The position numbers and the translations under genes are program-made. Under the pieces are notes generated by a model. That model had not been told where the DNA came from. It saw only the letters and a program-made list of their open reading frames with translations, and did no database searches. A DNA stretch of 64,000 nucleotides from Flavobacteriaceae bacterium (GTDB lineage: Bacteria > Bacteroidota > Bacteroidia > Flavobacteriales > Flavobacteriaceae): positions 124,001 to 188,000 of the forward strand of contig CP046177.1 in NCBI GenBank assembly GCA_014075215.1, given 5' to 3'. Of this stretch, positions 34,002-43,636 are shown one piece after another. Numbering within the stretch: position 1 is the stretch's first letter; every line of letters begins with the position of its first letter.

Positions 34002-35273
34002 ATGAAAAAAATAATTATTTGTTTTTTATGTATTGTTGTGAATGCTGTAAGTTATGGGCAAATTGCCATTGGTACAACGACTCCTAGTGCTTCTGCCCTT
34101 TTGGAATTAAGCAGTACCACCAAAGGGCTCCTGCCACCAAGAATGATAAAAGCTCAAATAGATGCCATCGCATCTCCTGCCGAAGGGCTTATTGTATATT
34201 GTACGGATTGCAGTGCAAAAGGACTTTATGTTAACAATGGAAATGAGTTTATAAACCTAGTAAATGGCACGAGTCTTTCTGCTTCAGCCGTAGCTGCTAT
34301 TGTAGCTGCATCTGATAATTCTGCAGATGGCAATCCGAGTATAGCTGATCTGACCAGTGTGGGTTTAACAGGCCTGGTAGCAGGAAATCTGGGAGCTTAT
34401 GAAATCGCTATTGATGCAGCTACTCCTGCTCTTACAACAGTTGCCGAGTTGCAAACCATCATTAATAATGCAAACGTAACTGTTACTATTTTAGCTCAAA
34501 TCGGTAGTGATGCGGATAGCTCTACACAGAATTCAATGCTAACCATAGCAGAACTAAACCTGATTGTACCTGCTTTGACAGGAATAAATGCTGCCAATGA
34601 AACAGCATATAGAAATTATATAGATGCCAATCCCAACAGCTTCTCCAGTCCTGCAACACAGACAGAAGTACAAGCAATGATATCTTTCTTGAACATTCCA
34701 ACAGTTGTCGGAGCCGGAGGTGCCATTTTTATGGACCGCAATTTGGGAGCTACCCGGGTTGCTACAAGTTCTGATGACAGCGATGCTTACGGAGGCCTGT
34801 ATCAATGGGGTAGAAATACCGATGGACATCAGTTCAGAACGAGTAGTATAACTGCCGGACCTGTAACCAGCGGTAATGAAGGTTCTGATTTTATATCACG
34901 TGCTGGTAACAATGATTGGTTAAGTCCATCCGATAATACTCGCTGGAACGGGGCTACCAAAGGAGCACATGATCCGTGCCCTGACGGTTTTAGAGTTCCT
35001 ACCGACGCAGAGTGGACCACGGAACGTAGTGCGTGGGCTACCAATAATGCCGCAGGTGCTTTTAACAGCCCTTTAAAATTACCCGCCGGAGGGCGTCGTG
35101 ATCCAAGTGGTACCCTTGAATGCCTTAATACTAGTGGTATGTGTTGGTCGTCGGTAGCTAGCAGTACTTCACATGCATTTGGATTATTATTCAATTCAAG
35201 TACTGCATTCGTTGATACTAATCATTCAAAAGTCTATGCTCTAGCTATACGTTGTATCCGTGATTCAAATTAA
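34002..35273 (+). CDS. Secreted FISUMP-domain protein with repeat modules
   Basis: The 423 residues have a signal peptide (IIICFLCIVVNAVSYGQ), then IAIGTTTPSASALLELSST and TKGLLPPRM, the standard opening of flavobacterial surface proteins. The middle (residues 95-225) has weakly repeated Ala/Thr-rich helical modules (AELQTIINNANVTVT, AELNLIVPAL, QTEVQAMISFLNI). The C-terminal 180 residues are a Fibrobacter succinogenes major paralogous domain: IFMDRNLGATRVA, YQWGRNTDGHQ, HDPCPDGFRVPTDAEW and a final IRCIRD. The protein is probably exported by type IX-like or general routes; the ligand is unknown. It has its own promoter at 33881. Confidence 0.85.
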   Translation: MKKIIICFLCIVVNAVSYGQIAIGTTTPSASALLELSSTTKGLLPPRMIKAQIDAIASPAEGLIVYCTDCSAKGLYVNNGNEFINLVNGTSLSASAVAAIVAASDNSADGNPSIADLTSVGLTGLVAGNLGAYEIAIDAATPALTTVAELQTIINNANVTVTILAQIGSDADSSTQNSMLTIAELNLIVPALTGINAANETAYRNYIDANPNSFSSPATQTEVQAMISFLNIPTVVGAGGAIFMDRNLGATRVATSSDDSDAYGGLYQWGRNTDGHQFRTSSITAGPVTSGNEGSDFISRAGNNDWLSPSDNTRWNGATKGAHDPCPDGFRVPTDAEWTTERSAWATNNAAGAFNSPLKLPAGGRRDPSGTLECLNTSGMCWSSVASSTSHAFGLLFNSSTAFVDTNHSKVYALAIRCIRDSN

Positions 35274-35495
35274 GAAGAAAAGTCTTTGTCATCATTTACC
35301 TACCCTTGTGCAACTCAAAAGGAGTTAAACATAAAAAAGAGAGGGGATTTTTTTAAACCCGAATGATGCACCTTGAGACTTTTCCAAATTCCCCTCAAAA
35401 AGCAAACATATCCAATTTGCACCGGAAAAAGTTTCTAATGCGTGAGGAGTTGTAACATCCGGTTTGGAAATGAGTCAGAATTCATTACAGGAGAC

Positions 35496-35662
35496 GAGAC
35501 CTTTGCAGAATTGATTTGACAAAAAAGTTCGACGCCCGAAGAACATTTTCAACCGGAATAACCTGTTGTGTTGGTTTTGAGGATTTAAAATTTTCGAGAA
35601 GGAAGAAATTTGAAGTCAAATCAATTCAAATACGGAATATATCACTATTTTGCAAAGGTCTC
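35496..35662. repeat. Dispersed repeat family 2, copy B (full)
   Basis: The ends GAGACCTTTGCA and TGCAAAGGTCTC are exact inverses. Just inside, TTGATTTGAC and GTCAAATCAA form a second inverted pair. The core holds AACATTTTCAACCGGAATAA. It occupies the middle of the 424-base gap before the amidohydrolase gene; the remaining bases of that gap show no gene. Confidence 0.88.
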
Positions 35663-35697
35663 TACAGTTAAGCAGCTAATCGAGTGAGTTCTATTAC

Positions 35698-36978
35698 TTA
35701 CTTCTTATATACTATTCCGTCTTTCATTACAAAAGAGACATTTTCCATGATCTCAATATTTTTTGTCGGGTCTTTATCTACTGCAATGATATCTGCAAAG
35801 AACCCTTTCTTAAGTTCACCTATCTCATTTTCCATTCCCAGAATCATAGCATTGGTAATTGTTGCAGACTGAATCGCTTCCATTGCAGGCATTCCGGCTT
35901 CCACCATAAACCTAAACTCTTTTCCGTTATTTCCGTGTTTAAAAACGCCTGCATCTGTTCCAAAAGCAATTCCTACACCTTTTTTATATGCCCTGGCAAA
36001 AGTTCCCTGTATCTGCGGGCCTACAGCTAATGCTTTAGGAACCACAATTTCAGGGTAAAACCCTTTGACTTTTGCTTTCTCCTCTACCTCTTTTCCTGCT
36101 GTAATGGTGGGCACTAAAAACACATCGTATTGTTTCATTAACTCCATGGTTACATCGCTCATATACGTCCCGTGTTCTACTGTTTTTACACCTCCTTTAA
36201 TTGCTCTTTGCATCCCCTCGTCTCCATGTGCATGTGCTGCTACATGCATCCCATAATCTTTGGCCGTTTTACAGATAGCTTTTATTTCTTCTATGGTAAA
36301 TTGAGGGTTATCTCCGCTTTTTGCAACACTTAGCACCCCTCCGGTTGCCGTAATTTTAATACAATCCGCTCCGTTTTTATAGCACTGGCGAACTGCTTTT
36401 TTAGCATCTTCCACACTATTGACAACCCCTTCTTTGGGTCCCGGATTTCCAATGAGTTTTCTACTGCTCCCATTAGTGGGGTCAGCATGGCCTCCTGTTG
36501 TTGCCAAAGATTTACCGGCAGTAAAAATTCTGGGACCGATTACTTTTCCTTCCCCAATCGCTTTCTTTAACGATATGTTTACGCCGGTACCTCCTAAATC
36601 TCGCACTGTCGTAAACCCGGATAAAAGCGTACTCTCAGCATATCCTGTTGAGTTAAAAGCAATATCCGAAGGGTTTAAAATATATTTTTCCAAACGTGTT
36701 TTAGGACTAAATTCATGCTCAATATGTACGTGCATATCTATCAACCCCGGTAATACGACTTTGTTTTTTAGGTCTATAGTAATGTCTTTTTTACTTTTTG
36801 TTTTTACATACCCGTTTAAAACATCAACAATCTTATTCTTTGCTACAATAATTGTCTTTTTAGTTACTATGCTACCTGTTTTGGTATCTATCAACTTTCC
36901 GCAATATATATACGTTTGTTGAGCCGATATGTCGGTTATTAAAAACAAAATCGCTATGTATAAAAGTATTTTTTTCAT
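35698..36978 (-). CDS. Secreted amidohydrolase (imidazolonepropionase/prolidase-like)
   Basis: The 426 residues have a signal peptide (ILLYIAILFLITDISAQQ). The amidohydrolase superfamily fold has metal ligands in GLIDMHVHIEHEF near residue 78, DCIKITATGGV (carboxylated Lys) near 205, MHVAAHAHGDEG near 247, VEHGTYM near 268 and AFGTDAGVFKHGNN near 335. Members with this layout cleave acyl-dipeptides with a C-terminal Pro or Arg, or related amides, in the periplasm. The exact substrate is unknown. It is divergent from the SDR gene upstream. Confidence 0.9.
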   Translation of the reverse strand: MKKILLYIAILFLITDISAQQTYIYCGKLIDTKTGSIVTKKTIIVAKNKIVDVLNGYVKTKSKKDITIDLKNKVVLPGLIDMHVHIEHEFSPKTRLEKYILNPSDIAFNSTGYAESTLLSGFTTVRDLGGTGVNISLKKAIGEGKVIGPRIFTAGKSLATTGGHADPTNGSSRKLIGNPGPKEGVVNSVEDAKKAVRQCYKNGADCIKITATGGVLSVAKSGDNPQFTIEEIKAICKTAKDYGMHVAAHAHGDEGMQRAIKGGVKTVEHGTYMSDVTMELMKQYDVFLVPTITAGKEVEEKAKVKGFYPEIVVPKALAVGPQIQGTFARAYKKGVGIAFGTDAGVFKHGNNGKEFRFMVEAGMPAMEAIQSATITNAMILGMENEIGELKKGFFADIIAVDKDPTKNIEIMENVSFVMKDGIVYKK

Positions 36979-37048
36979 TGTTATATGTTTATTGCCTAAA
37001 TGTATAAAAAAATCCCTAGATTGCTTTTTGAAATCAATTCATGAGTAC

Positions 37049-37729
37049 ATGAAAAATATCATTATTACGGGTACCAGTAGAGGTATTGGTTTTGAACTGG
37101 CTAAAAAATTCGCCGAAAATAATTATCAGGTATTAGCAGTATCAAGAAATGTAAAACCTTTGGATGATTACCATCATCAAAACATTACCACCCTTTCCGT
37201 AGATATATCGATTGTTGAAGAAATTAAAAAAATAACAGCATTCGTAACATCAAATTGGAGCGACGTAGCTATTGTAATTCACAATGCCGGGTTATTAATA
37301 AATAAGCCTTTTGACAAATTAACGAATGAGGATTTTATAAATGTCTATAATGTAAATGTTTTTGGGGTTGCCGAAATTACCAGGCAACTCATTCCTTTTA
37401 TGAGCACCGGTAGTCATGTACTCACTATTAGTAGTATGGGTGGGATTCAGGGGAGTTTAAAATTTCCCGGTTTGGCAGCTTATAGTTCTGCCAAAGGAGC
37501 AGTTATTACACTATCTGAGGTCTTGGCCGAAGAATACAAAGAGTCTGGCATAGCATTTAATGTGCTCGCTATTGGAGCGGTTCAAACGGAAATGCTGACA
37601 GAAGTTTTTCCCGGATATAAAGCCCCCTTATCTGCTTCGGAAATGGCAGATTATATATATCATTTTTCTTTAACCGGAAACCGGTATCATAATGGAAAAG
37701 TATTACAAGTTTCAAATTCTATCCCTTAA
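37049..37729 (+). CDS. Short-chain dehydrogenase/reductase
   Basis: It has 226 residues from the ATG at 37049 (MKNIIITGTSRGIGFELAKKF). Earlier ATGs would add 40 residues that overlap the divergent gene. The NAD(P) site is TGTSRGIG, the HNAGLL motif is near residue 80, and the catalytic YSSAKG (Tyr, Lys) with preceding SSMGG is near 130-155. Classical SDR of short length; substrate unknown. The SprT-like gene starts 9 bases later, then manC, making a three-gene unit. Confidence 0.92.
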   Translation: MKNIIITGTSRGIGFELAKKFAENNYQVLAVSRNVKPLDDYHHQNITTLSVDISIVEEIKKITAFVTSNWSDVAIVIHNAGLLINKPFDKLTNEDFINVYNVNVFGVAEITRQLIPFMSTGSHVLTISSMGGIQGSLKFPGLAAYSSAKGAVITLSEVLAEEYKESGIAFNVLAIGAVQTEMLTEVFPGYKAPLSASEMADYIYHFSLTGNRYHNGKVLQVSNSIP

Positions 37730-37738
37730 AAATTACAA

Positions 37739-38329
37739 TTGAATTTTTCAAAATACATTCCCGAAAAAGCAGTTCCTTTGATTCTTCTTTTAATTGATAC
37801 CTATACGATCAACCTGAAAATTGTCAATGAGCGTCAAACCAAACACGGTGATTTTAAAAGGCTTCCTAACGGGGAACTTCAAATCACGGTCAACAATAAT
37901 TTGAATCCGTATCAATTTTTATTAACATTGATTCATGAAATTGCACATCAAGTAGCGTATCTGACATATGGTAAAATAAAACCTCATGGGAAGGAATGGA
38001 AACAGACTTTTCAGCATTTAATATTGCCTTTTTTAACTCCGGAAATTTACCCGGATGCTATTCTCAAACCCTTAGCTAATTACCTAAAGAACCCTAAGGC
38101 AAGCACCGGTTCCGATGTAAATTTGACTTTAGCTTTAAAAGGGAATAGTGCTGTTAAAGGTAAGAGTTTTATCTTTGACCTCCCGTTAGGAGATATTTTT
38201 ATTTTTAAAGGCATGCTTTACAAGAAAGGCATTAAAAGAAGAACCCGGTATGAGTGCCTTCAAATAAAAACGAATAAAACCTATTTATTTAACCAAAATG
38301 CGGAGGTAAAAATGATGACACATGAATAA
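37739..38329 (+). CDS. SprT-like zinc-binding protein
   Basis: The 196 residues use a TTG start (37739), as the next ATG would remove the conserved N-terminus KYIPEKAVPLILLLID. The zinc motif HEIAHQ lies near residue 67, with a further His in KPHGKEWK near 85; it matches the SprT-like/spartan fold that removes proteins crosslinked to DNA in eukaryotes and is poorly studied in bacteria. The gene overlaps manC by 8 bases, suggesting translational coupling. Confidence 0.88.
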   Translation: MNFSKYIPEKAVPLILLLIDTYTINLKIVNERQTKHGDFKRLPNGELQITVNNNLNPYQFLLTLIHEIAHQVAYLTYGKIKPHGKEWKQTFQHLILPFLTPEIYPDAILKPLANYLKNPKASTGSDVNLTLALKGNSAVKGKSFIFDLPLGDIFIFKGMLYKKGIKRRTRYECLQIKTNKTYLFNQNAEVKMMTHE

Positions 38330-39392
38330 TTATTATGCATTAGTGATGGCCGGTGGGGTCGGATCCAGGTTTTGGCCTGTAAGCACGGAAAAATTTCCCA
38401 AACAGTTCCACGATATGCTGGGAACCGGAAATTCTTTAATTCGGCAAACTTTTGAGAGGATTAATGGATTGGTTCCGCCAAAAAATATTTTCGTTGCAAC
38501 GAACGAACGGTACCAAGATTTAGTATTGGAGCAATTACCCGAATTGGGAAAAGATCAACTACTGTTGGAACCTTCTATGAGAAATACCGCTCCCTGTATT
38601 TTATATACGGCTTTAAAAATATACCAGATAAATAAGAACGGAGTGATGCTAGTTGCTCCTTCCGACCATTGGATTGATGATGAGTCCGGGTTTATCAGAT
38701 CTGTGGAAACTGCATATAAAGCAGCTTCCGAAAATGATATTTTAATGACTTTGGGAATTCAACCCAATACACCCAGCACAGGTTATGGTTATATTCAATA
38801 TGAAAAAAGCAATACTGAAATAAAAAAGGTAAAAAGTTTTTCGGAAAAACCCGATCTGGAAACTGCCGAGAAATTTTTAAAGAATGGTGATTATCTTTGG
38901 AATGCCGGTATTTTTGTATGGTCTGTTAAGAGTATTATCAATGCTTTTGAGATGTATTTACCTGAGATGAAAGCATTATTTGATGTGGCCAATATTTACA
39001 ATACGAGCAATGAGAAATTATTTATGAAAGAACATTACAAACATGCAGAAAATATTTCTATAGATTTTGGTATCATGGAGCGTGCAAAAAATGTACATGT
39101 GCTTCCCGTAGATTTTGGTTGGAATGATCTGGGTACCTGGGGTTCTCTTTATCATAAATTGGAAAAGGATACCCATCACAATGCAGTTGTGGGCCCAGAT
39201 GTGTTGTTCAGAGATGCCGGTGGCAATATGATAAAAACACAAAACGGTAAAAAGGTAGTCGTTCAGGGGTTACAAGACTTTATTGTTGTAGAAAAAGAAG
39301 ATGCTTTGCTGATATGCCCCAAAAATGCAGAGCAAGATATTAAGCAAATTGTATCTGAGGTAAAAAATACTTTTGGAGATGCTTATATCTGA
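38322..39392 (+). CDS. manC: Mannose-1-phosphate guanylyltransferase
   Basis: The 356 residues begin with VMAGGVGSRFWPVSTEKFPK near residue 8, the nucleotidyltransferase signature of GDP-mannose pyrophosphorylases. APSDHWI and FSEKPDLETAEKFL follow near residues 111 and 166, then WNAGIFVW and SIDFGIMERA. It joins GTP and mannose-1-phosphate to GDP-mannose for surface polysaccharides or glycoproteins. There is no isomerase domain, so this is the monofunctional type. It is the last gene of the SDR-sprT-manC unit. Confidence 0.93.
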   Translation: MNNYYALVMAGGVGSRFWPVSTEKFPKQFHDMLGTGNSLIRQTFERINGLVPPKNIFVATNERYQDLVLEQLPELGKDQLLLEPSMRNTAPCILYTALKIYQINKNGVMLVAPSDHWIDDESGFIRSVETAYKAASENDILMTLGIQPNTPSTGYGYIQYEKSNTEIKKVKSFSEKPDLETAEKFLKNGDYLWNAGIFVWSVKSIINAFEMYLPEMKALFDVANIYNTSNEKLFMKEHYKHAENISIDFGIMERAKNVHVLPVDFGWNDLGTWGSLYHKLEKDTHHNAVVGPDVLFRDAGGNMIKTQNGKKVVVQGLQDFIVVEKEDALLICPKNAEQDIKQIVSEVKNTFGDAYI

Positions 39393-39632
39393 ACATTAGG
39401 AGGCTTGAACAAATAAGCTAGCAAGGCAGCGATACTATTGTAATAGTAAAGGTTGCATACATTCGTTCAACTAGTAGATTGTGATTATGACATTATAAAC
39501 ATAATTTTATAAGTAATTGCTTGTTTTCGTTTCGCTTTGAGAGAAGATACTGAAGTTTTCAGAGTTTGTATATCACGAAGAAAGTTTGTAGCTTGTTCAC
39601 CAACTACTCACAGCCTAGATCGTTACCACAAT

Positions 39633-40526
39633 ATGGGAAAGCTCTTTGCAACAGTATTTTTGTTAATTTCAAACCTTTGCTTCTGTCAATTAAAATCTGT
39701 TATAATTGACGGCGAAACGAAAGAAAAAATCCCCTATGTAAATATTTGGATAGAAAATGAAAACGTTGGAACTACTTCAAATGAAAATGGCAAATTTGAA
39801 TTAACAGTTGGTGCTTCAAAAATTATTATTTTTTCTGCGATCGGGTTTGAGACAAAGAGAATTATATCAGATTCTGTCCAAAGCATTGTTAAATTAAATC
39901 CTGTAATAACACAATTAAATGAAGTTGTAATTAAATCCAATAAACCAAACCAGATACTAACAATTGGAGGTTTTAAAAAATCAAAAATCAACCATTATTT
40001 TGCTTGTGGCACAACACTTTGGATTTCTGCAAGATATTTTGAATTCAAAGAAAATTACAAGGAAACATCATTTTTAGAAACAATAAAAATTTTAACAAAG
40101 AGCAAAACTAAAGATTCTAAATTTAATATAAGACTTTATGGAGCTAACGAAAATGGTGAGCCTGAAAATTATATTTATGATAAAAATATTATCGTAATTG
40201 CTAAAAAAGGTAAAAATCTAACTGAGATAAATATCTCTGAATTAAATATAGAATTTCCAAAAAATGGATTTTTCATTGCTTTTGAATGGTTACTAGTTGA
40301 AAACAACAAATATGAATTCAATTACACAGTAAAAGGTTCTAAGAAAAAACATATCGGAATTCAATACGCACCAAAAATTGGGCTTGTGTCAAGTAAAACG
40401 AATAAGAATAGTTGGATTTTCAGTCAAGGTAAATGGATGAAAACTTGGAAAAATAATAATGATAATTCAAAAAAATATAGAAATAAATACAATCTTATAG
40501 CTATGGAGTTAACTTTAACGAATTAA
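39633..40526 (+). CDS. Exported protein with a carboxypeptidase-like regulatory domain
   Basis: The 297 residues from the ATG at 39633 have a signal peptide (LFATVFLLISNLCFCQ). The CarboxypepD_reg-like beta sandwich covers residues 18-95: SVIIDGETKEKIPYVNIWIE, NENGKFELTV, FSAIGFETKR and LNEVVIKSN. The remaining 200 residues are a beta-rich domain of unknown family seen in other flavobacterial proteins of this type. It is probably anchored in or outside the outer membrane. A longer frame from 39537 has no signal and is unlikely. It is AT-rich compared with manC upstream. Confidence 0.75.
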   Translation: MGKLFATVFLLISNLCFCQLKSVIIDGETKEKIPYVNIWIENENVGTTSNENGKFELTVGASKIIIFSAIGFETKRIISDSVQSIVKLNPVITQLNEVVIKSNKPNQILTIGGFKKSKINHYFACGTTLWISARYFEFKENYKETSFLETIKILTKSKTKDSKFNIRLYGANENGEPENYIYDKNIIVIAKKGKNLTEINISELNIEFPKNGFFIAFEWLLVENNKYEFNYTVKGSKKKHIGIQYAPKIGLVSSKTNKNSWIFSQGKWMKTWKNNNDNSKKYRNKYNLIAMELTLTN

Positions 40527-40602
40527 AACACTTTGGGTAATATTGCACAAGCCCATGATTTTGTAAAAGTTGACCGATTTTTAAAAAATTTAAGCAGTTT
40601 TT

Positions 40603-41778
40603 TTATTGTAATATTTCATTCACAGATTTTATTGCTGAACGTGCTGCTGTATGCACGCTGCCCCAATCATCTCCAATTGTATATGCTGTCCCAGCAAAAA
40701 AGAGCTTGTTGTTTACCGATTCTCCAAGTATCCTCACTCTTCTCCAATCTTCGTGGTCGTATACATATGCTCCATTGGCAAAAGGTTCATTATTCCAATT
40801 TTGCGAAATATGATTTACATAATTTGATGATGCCTGACCGTTAAACATCCCATCGAGTTCGCCTAACATATAATTAATTAATTCACTATCAGATAACTGT
40901 CTGTAAGGAAGTGTGCCTGAACCAACCGTAAATAAACCTAAAATGTGGCGATTAGAGTTTTGTCCGTATGCTGCATCATAGTATAGTTTTTGACCTGCTG
41001 TCTCTGGTGTAATATCAAAGCCGATAGCTGTAGGGTAAAATTTTTCTGAAAACTCGATAAAAGCTTTAAAACCATCCCATACAGTTACATTATTTATGGC
41101 ATCTAACTTGCCATCAGGTAGTTCTGGTGTAAATGAAATAGAACCATTCTGAAGCATTTTCACCGGTACAGTAATAATAATTTTGTCCGCTTCAAATTCG
41201 TCATTTGATGTATTGACTATAACCTTCTCACCGGAGTAATCAATCGACTGTATAATTTTATTAAATGTTATTTTATTCTGGATTGACGGGACAACATATT
41301 GCTCGAAAAAATCAAACCAAGAAGAACTTATAAATTTTTGATCAATAGTAAACCCCAAATCAGCCATTGAAACTTGCTGACCTTCATACAATGCATAATC
41401 AACATTTTGGTCATAAGATGTGGTTTGAGTATCCACCTGTACAGATGAATTGTTTATGATCTCGTCAAAAATACCTCGTTCAACATGTAACCATTCTGCA
41501 CCCAATGGTACGGGGAAATCTACAAAATCCATTGTTCTTTTCATTCTACCACCGTAAACTGAAGAGGCTTCTAAAATTTGAAAGTCAATACCTCGTTGGC
41601 TTAACAAATGTCCTGCGGTCAATCCTGCAGCACCTGCACCTATGATGAGTATAGTTCCGTCAAAGTCAGTTCGAGAAGTGTCATTATCAGATTTACAAGA
41701 CACTAAAACTGATTGAAAGGGAGAGGGAATGCTAATGCTAAATAAACTGCAAATCTTAATAAACTCTTTTCTTGTCAT
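40603..41778 (-). CDS. Flavin-containing amine oxidase family protein
   Basis: The 391 residues have an N-terminal export-like segment (FIKICSLFSISIPSPFQSVLVSC, in two parts) that looks like a Tat/lipoprotein signal. An FAD dinucleotide fold follows: ILIIGAGAAGLTAGHLL near residue 44 and LEASSVYGGRMKR near 70. The C-terminal FAD motif is LFFAGTAYTIGDDWGSVHTA near 358. Family members oxidise amines or related substrates with O2. The frame is complete. The plus-strand frame at 40533-40844 is its antisense shadow. Confidence 0.9.
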   Translation of the reverse strand: MTRKEFIKICSLFSISIPSPFQSVLVSCKSDNDTSRTDFDGTILIIGAGAAGLTAGHLLSQRGIDFQILEASSVYGGRMKRTMDFVDFPVPLGAEWLHVERGIFDEIINNSSVQVDTQTTSYDQNVDYALYEGQQVSMADLGFTIDQKFISSSWFDFFEQYVVPSIQNKITFNKIIQSIDYSGEKVIVNTSNDEFEADKIIITVPVKMLQNGSISFTPELPDGKLDAINNVTVWDGFKAFIEFSEKFYPTAIGFDITPETAGQKLYYDAAYGQNSNRHILGLFTVGSGTLPYRQLSDSELINYMLGELDGMFNGQASSNYVNHISQNWNNEPFANGAYVYDHEDWRRVRILGESVNNKLFFAGTAYTIGDDWGSVHTAARSAIKSVNEILQ

Positions 41779-41800
41779 ATGAATGTTGCCAATAGTTTTT

Positions 41801-42683
41801 TTATTGTTTTGGTCTTAGTTTTTCTATAATCTCTGTACTCACCCAATAAAAGTTTGATAATTCCCGCTTTTCATTATATCTGCCAAAAAATAAATATTTA
41901 CCATCCGGAGTGATGCTTGGACATGTTTCAGCAAAATTAGAATTTACTTCACTTCCAAGGTTAATGGCCTTTGACCATCCACCTTTTTTTTCTTAAAATA
42001 GACATATATATCGCTTTTTCTTTGATTATCTTCTTTGTTTCTGGCATTTACAACTAAATAATCTTGAGATGGAGAAATAAAACCGTGAAAACCTCCGGTT
42101 CCAAGTTCATGTACTTCAGGATATTTATCATTTATTTTAGGCGCATAATACATTTTTCGTTTTGACAAATTTGTATAATAAAGATATCCGTTTTTCGCTT
42201 CATTCGAATAAAAAACAAAATCATCATTTATAGGTGAATCTAGTTGTTTTGCTTTGCTCCAAGAATCCCCTGAGCGTTTTACATACCAAGTTTTAACTGA
42301 TTCTTTATAGTGAGGTAATGTAAAAGTGTCATGAGCTGCAAAATGAATCATTGTCCCATTAGAGTTCACAAATGGATGCATTTCACCACTTTTTTGCCTT
42401 CGGGTTTTGAGAAATAGATACTTGGATATTGATCTTCATAATTAGCTCCGAAATATAATTCTTCTAAATCAGGAGAAAACGAAATACCATGTTCATATCT
42501 TCCATTTATTGAAACTATTCCTGGGGCAAAAATTTCAGGAATTAAACCTGGTGGTTTTTGTCCAAGATAAAAATTTTCTTCGGCTGAAGAATCACTTTCT
42601 TTTGTATTCGATTTTTCGGTCTTGCAAGCATTTAGAAATATTACAAATACCAGTACTGAGAATTTAATTATGTGGTTTTTCAA
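41801..42683 (-). pseudogene. PD40/TolB-like beta-propeller lipoprotein with two frameshifts
   Basis: A lipoprotein start (MKNHIIKFSVLVFVIFLNAC) is followed by propeller motifs HGISFSPDLEELYFGAN, ISPSQDYLVVNAR and ITPDGKYLFFGRY. The last is in a third frame and leads to a stop at 41801. The breaks are near 42380, within an A6 run after SKPEGKK, and near 41990, within an A8 run after YVYFKKK. Adding one A and removing or adding one at the second site restores a protein of about 293 residues. Both breaks lie in homopolymers, so sequencing error or slip-strand variation is possible. Confidence 0.7.
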
Positions 42684-42714
42684 TGTTCAATTTGTTTTAA
42701 ATTCTGACTAACGT

Positions 42715-43125
42715 TAAAAAATATTATTGTCATTCAGTGCGTTACTAAATCCAATGTCGTCAGGTTTTAGGTCAAATTTAGCCATTTGTTTCTTAATTCT
42801 TTTAACTATTCCCGGTTTTCTTTTTTGATCTAGGAACAAATATTGAGTTGGAGGATGATAAAGCACTTGTTTTACAATCATGGTTCAAATTATGGTAGCA
42901 AGTTTTCTAGCTGTAGCACTTACAGCGGCTTGTCTGCCTTTTCTGTAGGCGATACGGTTAAAAAAGTCTGATAAATGAGTATCTTTTAAATTGCCTATTG
43001 CATTAGCAGAGTATCTAAGTGCAATTTTTAATCTACTACTGCCTTTAGGTATTCTATTACTTAGCACCTTACCGCCAGATATTTTGTTATTAGGAGCAAG
43101 TCTGAGCCATGAACAAAATTGGGGT
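42715..43125 (-). pseudogene. IS110-family transposase, C-terminal remnant
   Basis: On the minus strand the text reads WLRLAPNNKISGGKVLSNR, then SSRLKIALRYSANAIGNLK, FFNRIAYRKGRQAAVSATA and a TGA where Trp is expected (LATII-stop-TMIVKQV), ending near 42715. This is the transposase_20 C-terminal domain of IS110. The N-terminal DEDD half is absent. It fills most of the 572-base gap between the propeller gene and the small secreted protein gene. Confidence 0.82.
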
Positions 43126-43255
43126 TCGGTTTACTATTCATGTCTTTTTTCCAGATAAACCATTTATACCATTAATTTACCTAATCATAGGGATATTTTC
43201 TTAAAAGGGAATCATTGATTTTTGTGGTATTGTTTAACTAAAAATTATATAGATC

Positions 43256-43507
43256 ATGAAAAAATTATTTATCCCCTTAGTACTGGTTTGTCTTATAGCG
43301 ATTAGTTATGCTTTTACAAATTTTAGTAACAATAAGCCTAAAGAAGTTAAAACCTGGTATGGCTGTTGTACGAATCATTATAAGCATAAAAACTTAAACT
43401 ATAATTGTATCCGAACTACAAGAAGTTTTAAAACCTACAAAAAATGTAGAGCAGCAAAGAAAAGACATGAAAAGAGTTATAAAAAACACAGGTACGCATG
43501 TCGTTAA
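43256..43507 (+). CDS. Small secreted basic Cys-containing protein
   Basis: The 83 residues have a signal peptide (LFIPLVLVCLIAISYAF). The mature part is strongly basic, with WYGCCTNHYKHKNLNY, NCIRTT and KKCRAAKKRHEK, ending YACR. It has five cysteines after the signal and about one third Lys/Arg/His. No family is recognised. Antimicrobial, metal-binding or adhesion roles are all possible. It precedes a hairpin and the ABC-F gene. Confidence 0.6.
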   Translation: MKKLFIPLVLVCLIAISYAFTNFSNNKPKEVKTWYGCCTNHYKHKNLNYNCIRTTRSFKTYKKCRAAKKRHEKSYKKHRYACR

Positions 43508-43516
43508 AAACCGATC

Positions 43517-43574
43517 AAGTTAAAAGTTTCGGGTTTAGAATGCTCAGACTTTAAACCTGAAACTTTATAACTTT
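43517..43574 (+). terminator. Intergenic hairpin after the small secreted protein
   Basis: AAGTTAAAAGTTTCGGGTTTA pairs imperfectly with TAAACCTGAAACTTTATAACTT, leaving a loop of about 16 bases and a following TTTTACAC. It is likely a terminator of the 43256-43507 gene. Confidence 0.5.
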
Positions 43575-43636
43575 TACACTTTCCAACTTTAAACCGTATT
43601 ACTTAGATTTGCAGATAAGAAAATGATAGCACACCC

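Noticed and set aside
36929..37048. N-terminal extension of the SDR from ATG 36929
   Set aside because: The extra 40 residues lie before the Rossmann start, overlap the divergent amidohydrolase gene, and are absent from the family.
40533..40844. 103-residue plus-strand frame
   Set aside because: Antisense to the amine oxidase C-terminus; no features of its own.
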